NCBI RefSeq assembly: GCF_014191055.1
Contig: NZ_JACHWB010000002.1
Span: 62,001 to 126,000, forward strand
Source of the DNA: Microvirga lupini
GTDB taxonomy: Bacteria; Pseudomonadota; Alphaproteobacteria; Rhizobiales; Beijerinckiaceae
Direction of reading: 5' to 3'
DNA: 64,000 nt
The notes below the pieces were generated by a model. The model was not told where the DNA came from. It worked only from the letters and a program-made list of their open reading frames with translations, and ran no database searches. Positions 49,201 to 58,537 of this stretch are shown one piece after another. Each line of letters opens with the position of its first letter. Within the stretch, counting starts at the first letter, position 1. Both the position numbers and the translations under genes were made by a program.

Positions 49201-49371
49201 TTCTTCGTGATCGGCACCAAGGCCCGGGAGCGCGACGATTACCTGATCTACAACAAGAAGACAGGCGTTCTCTCCTACGACGCTGATGGCTCGGGATCGA
49301 AGGAGGCCGTGGAATTTGCTCAGCTGAGCAAAAATCTCAAGCTCACCTACAAAGACTTCTTCGTCATCTGA
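46225..49371 (+). CDS. Secreted AlgE-like mannuronan C5-epimerase module with RTX repeats
   Basis: A 1048-residue secreted protein. Residues about 1-390 form a right-handed beta-helix like AlgE A-modules. Conserved positions are Tyr161, His166, Arg207, His208 (NNGRHGFN) and Lys278. The usual DPHE motif reads NPHE, with Asn164 in place of the aspartate found in AlgE4. From about 400 to the end come RTX nonapeptide repeats in at least two blocks. The first has three units of a longer pattern (NDTYYVD...VENLTLTG...). A Pro-rich hinge (APPPPPV) precedes a dense block of GGSGNDRVYG-type repeats. The C-terminal block suits type I secretion. Calcium folds the repeats outside the cell. No alginate synthesis or secretion genes are nearby. 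Activity is uncertain because of Asn164. Confidence 0.87.
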   Translation: MAFITVEGPSTNPNEELAAAENVAKIKDAIAKANAEYLKNPQGGQVEVQLGAGTWVVTGDRTNASNGAIELLSGVKLSGSGDHQTIIKLENNYDAKINGIVRTDTVSVENVTITNLVIDGNRENNLGEQAGFICGIKEDGSGRKQSNITLDNIEVKNCTGYGINPHEITYNFTVTNSVAHNNGKDGFVADGVVGGVYSGNESYNNGRHGFNIQNASSNIILENNTAYDNGWGSTGGAGIVIQRGDIQRGNEAEIAHVTNVQIIGGEYYGNTREGILVKLSDAVTISGANVYENMRYGVRIEGSVNTALTDSFISNNSQEAIKKYDEVQIDLRSDYPDGNPDNDPSTNPLKNYYSTGTKILNNVINPEDARYAIREEPANIAAGPTGTEITGNVTSGTATDNADTLTGSAGIDTMAGLKGDDTYYVNKTDDVVTEKPDEGIDHVFASAKYTLGANVENLTLTGIAAINGYGNELDNVLTGNSAGNTLEGRDGADALLGGGGNDTLKGGTGNDSLDGGTGADSMVGGTGNDLYIVDNVGDFINEDVGGGYDRIFSSVTYTIADEAEELTLTGTADIAAYGDAVANILNGNAGNNILDGRGGADTMKGGLGNDTYYVDRAQDIVLEAAGEGIDTIISSVSIIASNPLAANVENLWLAGVATEGAGNQLNNLIVGNSANNKLYGYGGNDTLRGGDGNDLLDGGAGNNTLDGGAGNDTLNGSLGSADVAIYAGDRASYKITGTLANRSVSGSSEGTDTLLNIETLQFKDGMLVGDTWVANVVAPPPPPVNTGNQVVTRNGSIRSETLNGRDNIDDIINGKGGNDTINGRAGNDKLYGDIGNDKIYGGSGDDKVYGGSGNDYVHGGSGNDYANGGLGNDRVYGSLGNDRVYGGSGHDTVDGGSGNDRVYGDVGNDRLYGGTGDDVVNGGAGNDRLYGGAGSDAFVFNSKLGTASTDRKVNFDTVVDFNVRYDSFMLDNAVFKKLGSGTAANPTQLDKEFFVIGTKARERDDYLIYNKKTGVLSYDADGSGSKEAVEFAQLSKNLKLTYKDFFVI

Positions 49372-49388
49372 CCGCATCTTCTCCGAAG

Positions 49389-49417
49389 AGCCCCGGCCAA
49401 AAGCCGGGGCTTTTTCT
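49389..49417 (+). terminator. Rho-independent terminator of the epimerase-like gene
   Basis: AGCCCCGGC (49389-49397) and GCCGGGGCT (49403-49411) form a 9-bp stem with a 5-base loop, followed by TTTTCTG. It is 18 bases past the stop codon. Confidence 0.85.
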
Positions 49418-49555
49418 GCTTCCGGCACCAATCTGCCGGATCGCAGTTGAGTGATCGGAAGAGCAGGTGACAATGTACATTGGGATCTATAAGTACGGGG
49501 CAGTTTCACACGCCAAAGAAACAAATAACAAATTCCACATTTGAAAGATGCTAAT

Positions 49556-50929
49556 ATGGCTGCCCATGGAGCCTTGGACCTGATTGGCCGGACCCCTCTT
49601 GTGGAGGTCACAAGTCTCGACACCGGCCCCTGCAAGCTCTTCCTGAAGCTGGAAAGCGCCAACCCCAGCGGCTCCATCAAAGACCGGCCGGCCCGCGCCA
49701 TGATTGAGGCGGCCGAAGCCGACGGGCGCCTGAAGCCCGGCGGCACCATCATCGAGGCCACCGCAGGCAATACGGGCGTTGGGCTCGCGCTGGTCGGGGC
49801 CAGCAAGGGTTACCGCACGCTCCTCGTGGTGCCGGACAAAATGTCCCGGGAAAAGGTGCTCCACGCCAAGGCCCTCGGTGCCGAGGTGGTCATCACCCGG
49901 TCCGACGTGGGCAAAGGCCACCCGGACTATTACCAGGATCTCGCTCAGGCGATTGCCGCCAAGACGCCGGGCGCGGTCTATATCAACCAGTTCGAGAATC
50001 CGGCCAACCCGGCCGCCCACGAGGCGAGCACGGGCCCGGAGATCCTGGACGGAATGGACGGCGACGTGGATGCGGTCGTGGTCGGCGTCGGCTCCGGCGG
50101 CACCCTCACGGGCATTGGGCGCTATCTCAAGAAAGCATCGCCGAAGACCGCCATGGTGCTGGCCGACCCCGCAGGCTCGATCCTCGCGCCGTTGGTGGAG
50201 ACAGGTCAGATGACGGAAGCCGGCTCATGGGCCGTGGAGGGCATCGGCGAGGATTTCGTGCCGCCGAACTGCGACCTCTCCCTGGTCAGGAAAGCCTATT
50301 CCATCACCGACAAGGAAAGCTTCTCGGCCGCCCGCGAACTCCTGCGCAGGGAAGGCATCCTGGCGGGCTCCTCGTCAGGGACGCTGCTGGCCGCAGCCCT
50401 GCGCTATTGCCGCGAGCAGACTGAACCGAAACGGGTCGTCACCCTCGTCTGCGACACGGGCGCCAAGTACCTGTCGAAGGTGTTCAACGATGCCTTCATC
50501 GCCCAGGAAGGCTGGCTCGACCGCAAGGTCACGGGAACCGCGCGCGATGTGGTCATCAACCCCTTCGGCGAAGGCGCGACCATCTTCGTCTCGCCGGGCG
50601 AGACCCTGCGCTCGGCCTTTGCCCGCATGCGCTCCTCCGACATCTCGCAATTGCCGGTGATCGAGGACGGGCACGTGGTTGGGCTGATCGACGAGAGTGA
50701 TATTCTCGACGCGCTCGTTGCCAACGAGGGCGCACCTCAGAGCGTCTTCGACAAACCGGTGCGCGACGTCATGGTGACACGCCTTCAGACCATGTCCGCC
50801 GACGCTCCGGTCAAGGAACTTCTGCCCCTTTTCGCCGCCGGCCTCGTGCCGGTGATCATGGACGGCGACACCTTCGTGGGCCTCGCCACCCGCATCGACC
50901 TCATCAACTTCTTCCGGATCCATCCATAA
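49556..50929 (+). CDS. Cystathionine beta-synthase
   Basis: A 457-residue PLP enzyme that condenses serine and homocysteine to cystathionine. The PLP lysine is Lys42 in SGSIKDRPA. EATAGNTGVGLA and GVGSGGTLTGIG form the phosphate and cofactor loops. The C-terminus carries two CBS domains (about residues 330-455; VSPGETLRSAFARMRSSDIS and VRDVMVTRLQTMSADAPVK), the plan of classical CBS rather than cysteine synthase. ATG 49556 is used; a TTG at 49541 is in frame. The next gene starts at its stop codon, so the two are co-translated. Confidence 0.9.
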   Translation: MAAHGALDLIGRTPLVEVTSLDTGPCKLFLKLESANPSGSIKDRPARAMIEAAEADGRLKPGGTIIEATAGNTGVGLALVGASKGYRTLLVVPDKMSREKVLHAKALGAEVVITRSDVGKGHPDYYQDLAQAIAAKTPGAVYINQFENPANPAAHEASTGPEILDGMDGDVDAVVVGVGSGGTLTGIGRYLKKASPKTAMVLADPAGSILAPLVETGQMTEAGSWAVEGIGEDFVPPNCDLSLVRKAYSITDKESFSAARELLRREGILAGSSSGTLLAAALRYCREQTEPKRVVTLVCDTGAKYLSKVFNDAFIAQEGWLDRKVTGTARDVVINPFGEGATIFVSPGETLRSAFARMRSSDISQLPVIEDGHVVGLIDESDILDALVANEGAPQSVFDKPVRDVMVTRLQTMSADAPVKELLPLFAAGLVPVIMDGDTFVGLATRIDLINFFRIHP

Positions 50930-52089
50930 TGACCGCCCGCAACCAACTCGATTTCGCCACCCGCTGCATCCATGCAGGCCAGTCGCCGGATCCCACCACC
51001 GGCGCGGTGATGATGCCGATCTACGCCACCTCGACCTTCGCGCAGGAGAGCCCGGGTGTTCACAAGGGCTTCGAATATGCCCGCTCGCAGAACCCGACCC
51101 GCATGGCCTTCGAGCGCTGCATTGCGGATCTTGAGGGCGGCTCGGCGGCCTTTGCGTTCTCCTCCGGCCTTGCAGCGAGCGCCACCATCCTCGACATGCT
51201 GGAGCACGGCTCGCACATCGTCGCATCCGACGATCTCTACGGCGGTACGCGCCGCCTCTTCGAGCGCGTGCGCCGGCAGTCGGCCGGCCTCGACATCACC
51301 TATGTGGATCTCGGCAATCCCGATGCGGTGAAGGCGGCTTTGCGCCCCAACACCAAGCTCGTCTGGGTCGAGACGCCGACGAACCCGCTCCTCAAGCTTG
51401 CCGACCTCGAAGCCATTGCGGCGGCGACGCGCGGGCATGGCACATGGCTTGTCGCGGACAACACCTTCGCCAGCCCCTATGTGCAGCGGCCGCTGGAATT
51501 CGGCTTCGACATTGTGGTGCATTCCACCACGAAATATCTCAACGGCCATTCCGACATGGTCGGCGGCGTTGTGATCGTCGGCCAGAACCAGGAAATCCGG
51601 GAGAAGATCGCGTTCCTGCAGAATGCCGTCGGTTCGGTCTCGGGCCCTTTCGACAGCTTCCTCGCCCTGCGCGGCCTGAAGACCCTGTCGCTGCGCATGG
51701 AGCGGCACTGCACCTCGGCGCTTAAGATCGCCGGGTTCCTCGAAGCCCATCCGGGTGTGGACGGCGTGATATATCCGGGCCTCGCCTCGCATCCGCAGCA
51801 TGACCTCGCCAAGCGCCAGATGCGCGGCTTCGGCGGCATCATCACCGCCCGCATCAAAGGTGGGCTCGACGGCGCGACGCGCTTCCTGGAGCGCTGCCAA
51901 CTCTTCACGCTCGCCGAGAGCCTGGGAGGCGTGGAAAGCCTGATTGAGCATCCAGCCATCATGACTCACGCCTCCGTGCCGCCGGAGGTTCGCGCCGAAC
52001 TCGGCATCGATGACGGCCTCGTGCGCCTGTCGGTCGGCATCGAGGATGCGGATGACCTGATCCAGGATCTGCGTTCCGCGTTGGCGTAG
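50929..52089 (+). CDS. Cystathionine gamma-synthase/lyase (Cys/Met PLP family)
   Basis: A 386-residue PLP enzyme of trans-sulfuration. The PLP lysine is Lys202 in STTKYLNGHSD. Paired with the preceding cystathionine beta-synthase (overlap TAATG), it most likely acts as cystathionine gamma-lyase, completing homocysteine to cysteine. Synthase activity cannot be excluded from sequence. A possible terminator-like palindrome is at 52115. Confidence 0.92.
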   Translation: MTARNQLDFATRCIHAGQSPDPTTGAVMMPIYATSTFAQESPGVHKGFEYARSQNPTRMAFERCIADLEGGSAAFAFSSGLAASATILDMLEHGSHIVASDDLYGGTRRLFERVRRQSAGLDITYVDLGNPDAVKAALRPNTKLVWVETPTNPLLKLADLEAIAAATRGHGTWLVADNTFASPYVQRPLEFGFDIVVHSTTKYLNGHSDMVGGVVIVGQNQEIREKIAFLQNAVGSVSGPFDSFLALRGLKTLSLRMERHCTSALKIAGFLEAHPGVDGVIYPGLASHPQHDLAKRQMRGFGGIITARIKGGLDGATRFLERCQLFTLAESLGGVESLIEHPAIMTHASVPPEVRAELGIDDGLVRLSVGIEDADDLIQDLRSALA

Positions 52090-52114
52090 AAGCCTGCCCT
52101 TCTACCTTCCGTCG

Positions 52115-52137
52115 TCACCGGCCTTGTGCCGGTGATC
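52115..52137. terminator. Small palindrome after the trans-sulfuration operon
   Basis: TCACCGGC and GCCGGTGA flank CTTGT, giving an 8-bp stem. It is close to the GTCATCCCCGG-type repeats at 4266 and 17540. No T-run follows. It may be a terminator for the plus-strand operon or a dispersed repeat. Confidence 0.5.
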
Positions 52138-52714
52138 GCGATTGCATGAAGCGCCGAGCTTCACGATCGTCTCGGCTCATATCCGGGGGCAGGACGCATT
52201 TCTCTTTTCAAAGAACCAGCACCTTCAGGCCCGCAGCGGGTGGGCTGCGAGCCGTCAGGTCAGTCGAGGGAGGCGTGCTGGGCAGCCCGGCTCGATGGGT
52301 GTGGTGAGAAGTGAAGAGCCGGATCTGCTCGTCACGCGCGGTTTGTTTCAGCGGACCTGGATCTGCGCCAGGATCGGCCACCCGCGATCACAGGCGTGCG
52401 AGACCTGCGGCGGGACCGCGCCTCGTCCCGCATCTGCGACGCCTCGCGAGCGCGCCCCTCTGTGGACGAGGATGAACCATGATATAGCCCAGCTTAGGAC
52501 AGAAGTCAAGAACAAAGTGAGAACATTGCTCGACCGCCTGACCTCACACCCGCAGCCCTCATCCTGAGGAGGTCGCTTAAGCGACCGTCTCGAAGGAGGC
52601 TCCAGAGGACGCTGGACGATCCTTCGAGACGCAGCCTCACGGCTGCTCCTCAGGATGAGGGCTGAGGTAATAAGATGGGGATCCACGGAACACGTCCGGA
52701 GATGACACCACCTC
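52138..52714. other. Intergenic region with repeat copy 3
   Basis: No credible gene. A plus-strand frame at 52142-52567 (141 codons) has a composition unlike the neighbouring genes, no ribosome binding site, and runs into the repeat; I treat it as chance. The 104-bp element occupies 52557-52660. Confidence 0.5.
52557..52660. repeat. 104-bp cloverleaf-like palindromic element, copy 3
   Basis: The outer arms and the GGTCGC...GCGACC, CGTCTCGAAGGA/TCCTTCGAGACG and GCAGCC...GGCTGC hairpins match copies 1 and 2. It lies between convergent genes: cystathionine lyase (plus) and hutC (minus). Confidence 0.85.
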
Positions 52715-53419
52715 TCACGCAACCGGTGAAAAGCGGCCAACCAATTGATGCCGGTCGCCCGGGTAGGTGATCCGCGCTTCGGTGACGAAGGCGCCCGCCT
52801 GCCACGTGCGGCGCTCCAGCACGAGACACGCGGTTCCCGTCTGAACACCAAGCCGCTTGGCCATCGCACCATCCGCATTCACCGCGCGAACGATGTGCTC
52901 CGCATCCGTCCAGGGCACGCGCCGCAGCAGCCATGTGCCCGGGGGATCGTCCTTGAAGGTCTCCTTGTCGGCCTCGGGCACGGTGGCGAGGTTGATCAGG
53001 CGCTGCTCTAAGGCCTGAGGCACGTCATCCATCACATGCAATGTGGAAAGACAGAGCATCCTGGTGCCTGCCGGCAGGCCGGTGCGTTGCGCCGCAGCGG
53101 CATCGATGGGCTCGATGGAGCGGTGCAGGATCTTGAAGCGGTACTCGACCCCGGCGCGGGCCGCCTCAAGGGCGAAGTCCTGGATCTGCAGCACGGCCTG
53201 CTGGCTGCTCGGCTCTGCCACAACGGTTCCTGCGCGGCGCCGGCGTGTGATGAGGCCATTGGCGGCGAGCGTCGAGAGCACCTTGTTCACGGTCATACGC
53301 GAGCAGCCGTATTCGGCCATCAGCTCATGCTCGAAAGGAATGCGGTAGCCCGGCGCCCATTCGCCGGACATGATCTTGGCCTCAATGTCGTCGCGGATGC
53401 GCTGGTGCAGATGTTTCAT
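52715..53419 (-). CDS. hutC: Histidine utilisation repressor HutC (GntR family)
   Basis: A 234-residue repressor. The GntR winged helix spans about 1-70 (HLHQRIRDDIEAKIMSGEWA, RMTVNKVLSTLAANGLI). The C-terminal UTRA domain binds urocanate, which releases HutC from DNA in known systems. It follows hutF by 17 bases on the minus strand, so it is autoregulated with hutF. Operator candidates: 54882-54926 and 60830-60841. Confidence 0.94.
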   Translation of the reverse strand: MKHLHQRIRDDIEAKIMSGEWAPGYRIPFEHELMAEYGCSRMTVNKVLSTLAANGLITRRRRAGTVVAEPSSQQAVLQIQDFALEAARAGVEYRFKILHRSIEPIDAAAAQRTGLPAGTRMLCLSTLHVMDDVPQALEQRLINLATVPEADKETFKDDPPGTWLLRRVPWTDAEHIVRAVNADGAMAKRLGVQTGTACLVLERRTWQAGAFVTEARITYPGDRHQLVGRFSPVA

Positions 53420-53436
53420 GCCGTCGCCGTCGTCTC

Positions 53437-54795
53437 TCAGGCCAGGATGCGCGCCATGGCGCGGGCGTAACGGGCGCGGATCGCCTCGCGGTTCACATGC
53501 CGGCCGCTCATGACCACGGCTCTGCCTGCAACAAACACTGTATCGATGGCGGACTTACCGGCCACGAAAAGGTAGGAGTCGATCCAACGGTCGCCAGAGA
53601 CGGCAGCGAGGTCCGGGTGATCGCCATCGAGCACGACAAGATCGGCGCGGTTGCCTTCAGCGATTGCACCGATCCGTCGACCGAGCGCCTGAGCTCCGCC
53701 TGTCAGAGCCTTCTCGTAGAGGCTGCGCCCCGTCGACTGGCCTTCGCGCTCCGCCAGGACATTGCGGGCGCGGTGCTTCAGGCGCTGGCTGTACTCGAAC
53801 TGCTTGAGCTCGCCGGCTGCCGAAATCTCGATGTTGGAATCCGACCCGACACCGAAATGTCCACCGGCTGAGAGATAACTGACGCCCTCGAAAATACCGT
53901 CCCCGAGATTGGCCTCGGTGATCGGGCACAGGCCCGCCACGGCACCGCTTGCGGCGATGCCTTTCACCTCCTGCGCGTCGAGATGCGTCGCGTGGATCAG
54001 GCACCAGCGCTGATCGACAGAAGCGTGATCGAGCAGCCACGCCACCGGGCGCTGCCCCGACCAGGCGAGGCAATCCTCCACCTCCTTCACCTGCTCGGCG
54101 ATGTGGATGTGGATCGGCCCCCTGCCCGCCATGGCGACGACATCTCTGAGGCTCTCCGGCGTGACCGCGCGCAGGCTGTGAGGCGCGATGCCGACGACGG
54201 CATCATCGACTTTCGCCGCGGCCTTGCGGGCGCCTTCGACGAGGCGGGCATAGCTCCCGACATCGTTGATGAACCGGCGCTGCCCCTCCGAGGGCGCAGC
54301 ACCGCCGAAACCGCCCTGTGCATAGAACACCGGCAGCAGCGTCAGGCCCATGCCGGTGTCCTGCGCGGCCGCTGCGATGCGCCCGGAGAGCTCCGCGATA
54401 TCGCCGTAGGGGCGGCCTTCGGCATCGTGGTGGAGGTAGTGGAACTCGGCCAACGCCGTAAAGCCGCCCTCCAGCATCTCCATCATGGTGAAGGCCGCGA
54501 TGGCCTCCACATCGTCCGGCGTCAGCGAGCCGAGGAAGCGGTACATCACCTGCCGCCATGTCCAGAAGCTGTCCCCTTGCGGCCCGCGCGTCTCGGCGAG
54601 CCCCGCCATGCCACGCTGGAAGGTATGGCTGTGCAGGTTGGGCAATCCAGGCAGAGCGATCCCGGCGATGCGCTCCCGCCCCTCGGCTGAGGCGTCAGGC
54701 TCGACGGCAGCGATCATCCCACCCTCGATGGCGAGACCCACATTTCGGGCCCAGCCGCCCGGGAGGAGAGCATGATCGAGAAGGAACCTGCGCAT
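53437..54795 (-). CDS. hutF: Formimidoylglutamate deiminase HutF
   Basis: A 452-residue amidohydrolase converting N-formimino-glutamate to N-formylglutamate and ammonia. The metal-binding motif HSHTFQRGMAGL is at the start; HIHIAEQVKEV and GVGSDSNIEI follow at the usual distances. ATG 54795 is chosen with AAAGGTGA upstream; a longer frame to 54891 lacks conservation and would run into the operator. With hutG it gives the five-step histidine pathway rather than direct hydrolysis. Confidence 0.95.
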   Translation of the reverse strand: MRRFLLDHALLPGGWARNVGLAIEGGMIAAVEPDASAEGRERIAGIALPGLPNLHSHTFQRGMAGLAETRGPQGDSFWTWRQVMYRFLGSLTPDDVEAIAAFTMMEMLEGGFTALAEFHYLHHDAEGRPYGDIAELSGRIAAAAQDTGMGLTLLPVFYAQGGFGGAAPSEGQRRFINDVGSYARLVEGARKAAAKVDDAVVGIAPHSLRAVTPESLRDVVAMAGRGPIHIHIAEQVKEVEDCLAWSGQRPVAWLLDHASVDQRWCLIHATHLDAQEVKGIAASGAVAGLCPITEANLGDGIFEGVSYLSAGGHFGVGSDSNIEISAAGELKQFEYSQRLKHRARNVLAEREGQSTGRSLYEKALTGGAQALGRRIGAIAEGNRADLVVLDGDHPDLAAVSGDRWIDSYLFVAGKSAIDTVFVAGRAVVMSGRHVNREAIRARYARAMARILA

Positions 54796-54881
54796 CGCTA
54801 TCACCTTTGCCGGGGCGGCTTGGCCACTGGCAGCCGCCAAAAAGCCACGCCGACCCGAGACCATCAAAACCGATCGAATAC

Positions 54882-54926
54882 GTCTAGACAATATCGATCA
54901 TTCGCGATTATGTATAGACATTATCG
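54882..54926. promoter_or_regulatory. HutC-type operators in the hutF/hutI divergent promoter
   Basis: GTCTAGAC (54882-54889) and ATGTATAGACAT (54910-54921) lie in the 152-base divergent gap. The two sites share TAGACAATATCG/TAGACATTATCG (54885-54896 and 54915-54926), 11 of 12 bases identical and 30 bases apart. ATGTATAGACAT appears again, in reverse complement, at 60830. GntR/HutC proteins bind palindromes of this kind, so these are probable HutC operators. They flank likely promoters for both directions. Confidence 0.72.
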
Positions 54927-54947
54927 CTAAAGCACCGGAGCAGGAAC

Positions 54948-56150
54948 ATGCGCTTCGACCGGGTCTGGCTCAACGCTCGCCTTGCCACGCTCAAGGGCGA
55001 CGGTCTTGGAATCGTCGAGGACGGAGCCGTTGCCGCCAAGGATGGCCGCATCGCCTTTGTCGGCCCGACGCAGGACATGCCCGCAGGCTGGGATGCAGAA
55101 GAGCGAATCGACTGCGAGGGCCGCTGGATCACTCCAGGGCTCGTCGATTGCCACACCCACCTCGTCTATGGCGGCGACCGGGCGCATGAGTTCGAGCTGC
55201 GTCTCAACGGCGCGAGCTATGAGGAGATCGCCCGTGCCGGCGGCGGCATCGTCTCCACCGTCAAAGCCACCCGCGCGGCGAGCGAGAACGAGCTTGTGGC
55301 GAGCGCCCTGCCCCGCCTCGACCATCTGATGGCCGAGGGCTGCACCACTGTCGAAATCAAATCGGGTTACGGGCTCGACCTGGAAACCGAGGCTCGCTCC
55401 TTGCGTGCCGCGCGCCGCTTAGGCGAAGAGCGCCCCGTCTCCGTCACCACCACCTTCCTCGGTGCCCATGCCCTGCCGCCCGAAGCGAACGGCGACAAGG
55501 ATGCCTTTATAGAGAAGGTCTGCCGCGAGATGCTGCCGGCCTTGGCGCGTGAAGGGTTGGCCGATGCGGTCGATGCCTTCTGCGAGGGCATCGCGTTCTC
55601 GCCCGCGCAGACCGCGCGGGTGTTCGATGCCGCCAAGGCACTTGGCCTCAAGACCAAGCTTCACGCCGACCAGCTTTCCAACCTGCATGGCGCAAAGCTC
55701 GCGGCCGATCACGGCGCAGTCTCGGCCGATCACCTCGAATACACCGATGAGGAGGGCGCTGCCGCTATGGCGAAGGCCGGCACGGTGGCGGTGTTGCTGC
55801 CGGGCGCCTTCTACATGCTGCGAGAGACGAAAGTTCCGCCGATTGCCGCCTTCCGCAAGGCCGGCACCCGCATGGCGCTGGCGACCGACTGCAACCCCGG
55901 CACCTCGCCGCTGACCTCTCTGCTGCTCACCATGAACATGGGCGCGACGCTGTTCCGCATGAATGTCGAGGAATGCATCGCCGGCGTCACCCGCGAAGCG
56001 GCCCGCGCACTCGGCAAGCTCAATGAGATCGGCACGCTTGAGCCCGGCAAGAGCTGCGATCTCGCGATCTGGAATATCGAACGGCCGGCGGAGCTCGTCT
56101 ACCGCATCGGCTTCAACCCGCTTCACGCCCGTGTCTGGAGGGGACAGTGA
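54948..56150 (+). CDS. hutI: Imidazolonepropionase HutI
   Basis: A 400-residue zinc amidohydrolase hydrolysing imidazolone-5-propionate to formiminoglutamate. The metal motif [10 protein letters not shown] is at the N-terminus. [12 protein letters not shown] and [13 protein letters not shown] follow, and [10 protein letters not shown] is near the end. It opens the plus-strand hut operon; the ribosome binding site is CCGGAGCAGG. Its stop overlaps the hutH start (GTGA). Confidence 0.96.
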   Translation: MRFDRVWLNARLATLKGDGLGIVEDGAVAAKDGRIAFVGPTQDMPAGWDAEERIDCEGRWITPGLVDCHTHLVYGGDRAHEFELRLNGASYEEIARAGGGIVSTVKATRAASENELVASALPRLDHLMAEGCTTVEIKSGYGLDLETEARSLRAARRLGEERPVSVTTTFLGAHALPPEANGDKDAFIEKVCREMLPALAREGLADAVDAFCEGIAFSPAQTARVFDAAKALGLKTKLHADQLSNLHGAKLAADHGAVSADHLEYTDEEGAAAMAKAGTVAVLLPGAFYMLRETKVPPIAAFRKAGTRMALATDCNPGTSPLTSLLLTMNMGATLFRMNVEECIAGVTREAARALGKLNEIGTLEPGKSCDLAIWNIERPAELVYRIGFNPLHARVWRGQ

Positions 56151-57697
56151 CACATAATGGAATGCTTCACCCCGGCTCCGTGTCTCTCGCCGACTGGCGC
56201 CGCGTCTATCTCGGCGCAGACGTCACCCTCCATCAGGATTGCCGTGCCGCCATCGAGGCCGGCGCGAAGACCATCGAAGCCATCGTGGCCAAGGGTGAGC
56301 CGGTCTACGGCATCAATACCGGTTTCGGAAAGCTCGCGAGTGTGCGCATCGGCACCGCCGACCTCGCGACGCTCCAGCGCAATATCGTGCTCTCGCATGC
56401 CGCCGGCGTCGGCGAGCCGCTTCCTGTTTCTGTCGTTCGTCTGGTGATGGCCCTTAAGCTCGCGAGCCTCGCTCAAGGGGCATCGGGCGTGCGGTGGTCC
56501 ACCATCGAGCATCTGACCGCCTGCCTGCAGGCGGGGCTCATTCCGGTCATTCCCGGCCAGGGCTCGGTCGGCGCCTCAGGCGATCTCGCCCCGCTGGCCC
56601 ATATGACCGCAGCCCTCATGGGCGTCGGCGAGTTCTTCGTCGATGGCGTGCGCGTGAAGGCGGAAGCGGCTCTTGCCCGCGCCGGTCTCACACCACTTGT
56701 GCTCGGGCCCAAGGAGGGCCTGGCGCTTCTCAACGGCACGCAGGTCTCGACTGCGCTTGCCCTCGCAGGCTTGTTCGAGGCCGAGCGCGTGTTCCAGGCA
56801 GCGCTCGTCACCGGAGCGCTGGCGACCGATGCGGCCAAAGGATCGGACGGGCCGTTCGACGCGCGGATCCAGAAGCTGCGTCGCCATCGCGGCCAGATCG
56901 AGGTGGCAGCTGCGTTACGCGCCTTGATGCAGGGCAGCGCCATTCGCGCATCCCATCTCACCAATGACGACCGCGTGCAGGACCCCTATTGCCTGCGCTG
57001 CCAGCCGCAGGTGATGGGTGCGGTGCTTGACCTGCTGCGTCAGGCAGGAGAGACGCTGGGCACCGAGGCGAACGGCGTCTCCGACAACCCGCTCGTGTTC
57101 TCCGACACGGGCGAGGTCATTTCCGGCGGCAACTTCCATGCGGAGCCGGTGGCCTTTGCTGCCGACATGATCGCCATGGCGCTGTGCGAGATCGGCTCGC
57201 TGGCCGAGCGGCGCATCGCTATGCTGGTCGACCCGGCGCTCTCGGGTCTGCCTGCCTTCCTTACGCCGAAGCCCGGTCTGAATTCCGGTTTCATGATTCC
57301 GCAGGTGACGGCGGCGGCGCTGGTCTCCGAAAACAAGCAGCGTGCCTACCCAGCAAGCGTCGATTCCATTCCCACCTCGGCCAACCAGGAAGACCACGTG
57401 TCCATGGCCACCCATGGCGCACGCAGGCTCCTGCCGATGGCGATGAACACAGCCAATGTCATCGGCATCGAGTACCTCGCCGCCGTCCAGGGCTGCGACT
57501 TCCACGCTCCGATGACGTCGAGCGCGTCCCTTGAGCGTGCCCGTGCCCTGCTGCGTGCGCAGATTCCGCATCTCGACGATGACCGCCATATGGCGCCCGA
57601 AATGGAAGTGGCCACGGCTCTCGTCGCCTCGGGAGCGCTCGCGGATGCCATTGGCGGCGATGTGCTGCCGCTGGTCACGGATGAGGCGGCGCGATGA
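56147..57697 (+). CDS. hutH: Histidine ammonia-lyase HutH
   Basis: A 516-residue enzyme that deaminates histidine to trans-urocanate, the first step. The MIO cofactor forms from Ala-Ser-Gly at 143-145 ([12 protein letters not shown]). The start is GTG overlapping the hutI stop. The blocks TGFGKLASV and QDRYSLRC-like ([12 protein letters not shown]) are present. It overlaps hutG by ATGA. Confidence 0.96.
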   Translation: MTHNGMLHPGSVSLADWRRVYLGADVTLHQDCRAAIEAGAKTIEAIVAKGEPVYGINTGFGKLASVRIGTADLATLQRNIVLSHAAGVGEPLPVSVVRLVMALKLASLAQGASGVRWSTIEHLTACLQAGLIPVIPGQGSVGASGDLAPLAHMTAALMGVGEFFVDGVRVKAEAALARAGLTPLVLGPKEGLALLNGTQVSTALALAGLFEAERVFQAALVTGALATDAAKGSDGPFDARIQKLRRHRGQIEVAAALRALMQGSAIRASHLTNDDRVQDPYCLRCQPQVMGAVLDLLRQAGETLGTEANGVSDNPLVFSDTGEVISGGNFHAEPVAFAADMIAMALCEIGSLAERRIAMLVDPALSGLPAFLTPKPGLNSGFMIPQVTAAALVSENKQRAYPASVDSIPTSANQEDHVSMATHGARRLLPMAMNTANVIGIEYLAAVQGCDFHAPMTSSASLERARALLRAQIPHLDDDRHMAPEMEVATALVASGALADAIGGDVLPLVTDEAAR

Positions 57698-58527
57698 GCA
57701 GTGCCATTCCCGATTGGCTGACCGTCACCCGTGGCGACGCGCCCCTCGTGGTGAGCCTGCCACACACCGGCACGGACATCCCGGCCGAGTATGAACGCGA
57801 CCTCGTCTCACCCTGGCTCGCCCGCAAGGATGCCGACTGGTGGATCGAACGGCTCTACGACTTCGCCGCCGGCCTCGGCGCCACCGTGATCCGCACCACG
57901 ATCTCCCGCACGGTGATCGACGTGAACCGCGATCCATCCGGCGTGTCGCTCTATCCGGGACAGGCGACGACGGAGCTCTGCCCGACGACAACCTTCGACG
58001 GGGAGCCGCTCTACGAGCAGGGCAAGGAGCCGACGACCGAGGAGGTCGCCGAGCGCCGCGCCCAGTTTTTCGATCCCTATCATGCAGCCCTCCGCACCGA
58101 GATCGAGCGCCTGCGCTCCCGGCACGCCGACGTGGTGGTCTACGATTGCCACTCGATCCGTTCGGTCATTCCGCGCCTGTTCGACGGCACCCTGCCCCAC
58201 TTCAACATCGGCACCAATGGCGGCACGACCTGCGCTCAATCTCTAAGCGATGCCATCGAGAAGATCTGCGTCGGCAGCGGCTTCAGCCGTGTGGTCAACG
58301 GCCGATTCAAGGGCGGCTACATCACGCGCAGCCTTGGGCGCCCTGAGGCCGGTGTCCATGCCGTCCAGATGGAACTCGCCTGCCGCGGCTACATGCGCGA
58401 ACCGCTTGGGCCCGTCTCCGAGGGCAGATGGCCGACCGCTTACGACGAGGCCTATGCCGCGCCTATGCGGGCCACGCTCACTCTCATTCTCCAGACCTGT
58501 CTCACCTTCGCCCATTCGAACGCTTGA
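57694..58527 (+). CDS. hutG: N-formylglutamate deformylase HutG
   Basis: A 277-residue metal-dependent hydrolase releasing formate and glutamate, the last step of the HutF branch. The start [17 protein letters not shown] and the core [16 protein letters not shown] are typical. The start overlaps the hutH stop (ATGA). The order H-G-U is common in Rhizobiales. Confidence 0.95.
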   Translation: MSSAIPDWLTVTRGDAPLVVSLPHTGTDIPAEYERDLVSPWLARKDADWWIERLYDFAAGLGATVIRTTISRTVIDVNRDPSGVSLYPGQATTELCPTTTFDGEPLYEQGKEPTTEEVAERRAQFFDPYHAALRTEIERLRSRHADVVVYDCHSIRSVIPRLFDGTLPHFNIGTNGGTTCAQSLSDAIEKICVGSGFSRVVNGRFKGGYITRSLGRPEAGVHAVQMELACRGYMREPLGPVSEGRWPTAYDEAYAAPMRATLTLILQTCLTFAHSNA

Positions 58528-58537
58528 GGATCATCCC

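Noticed and set aside
52142-52567. 141-codon plus-strand open frame
   Set aside because: No ribosome binding site, no recognisable family, and it runs into the 104-bp repeat.
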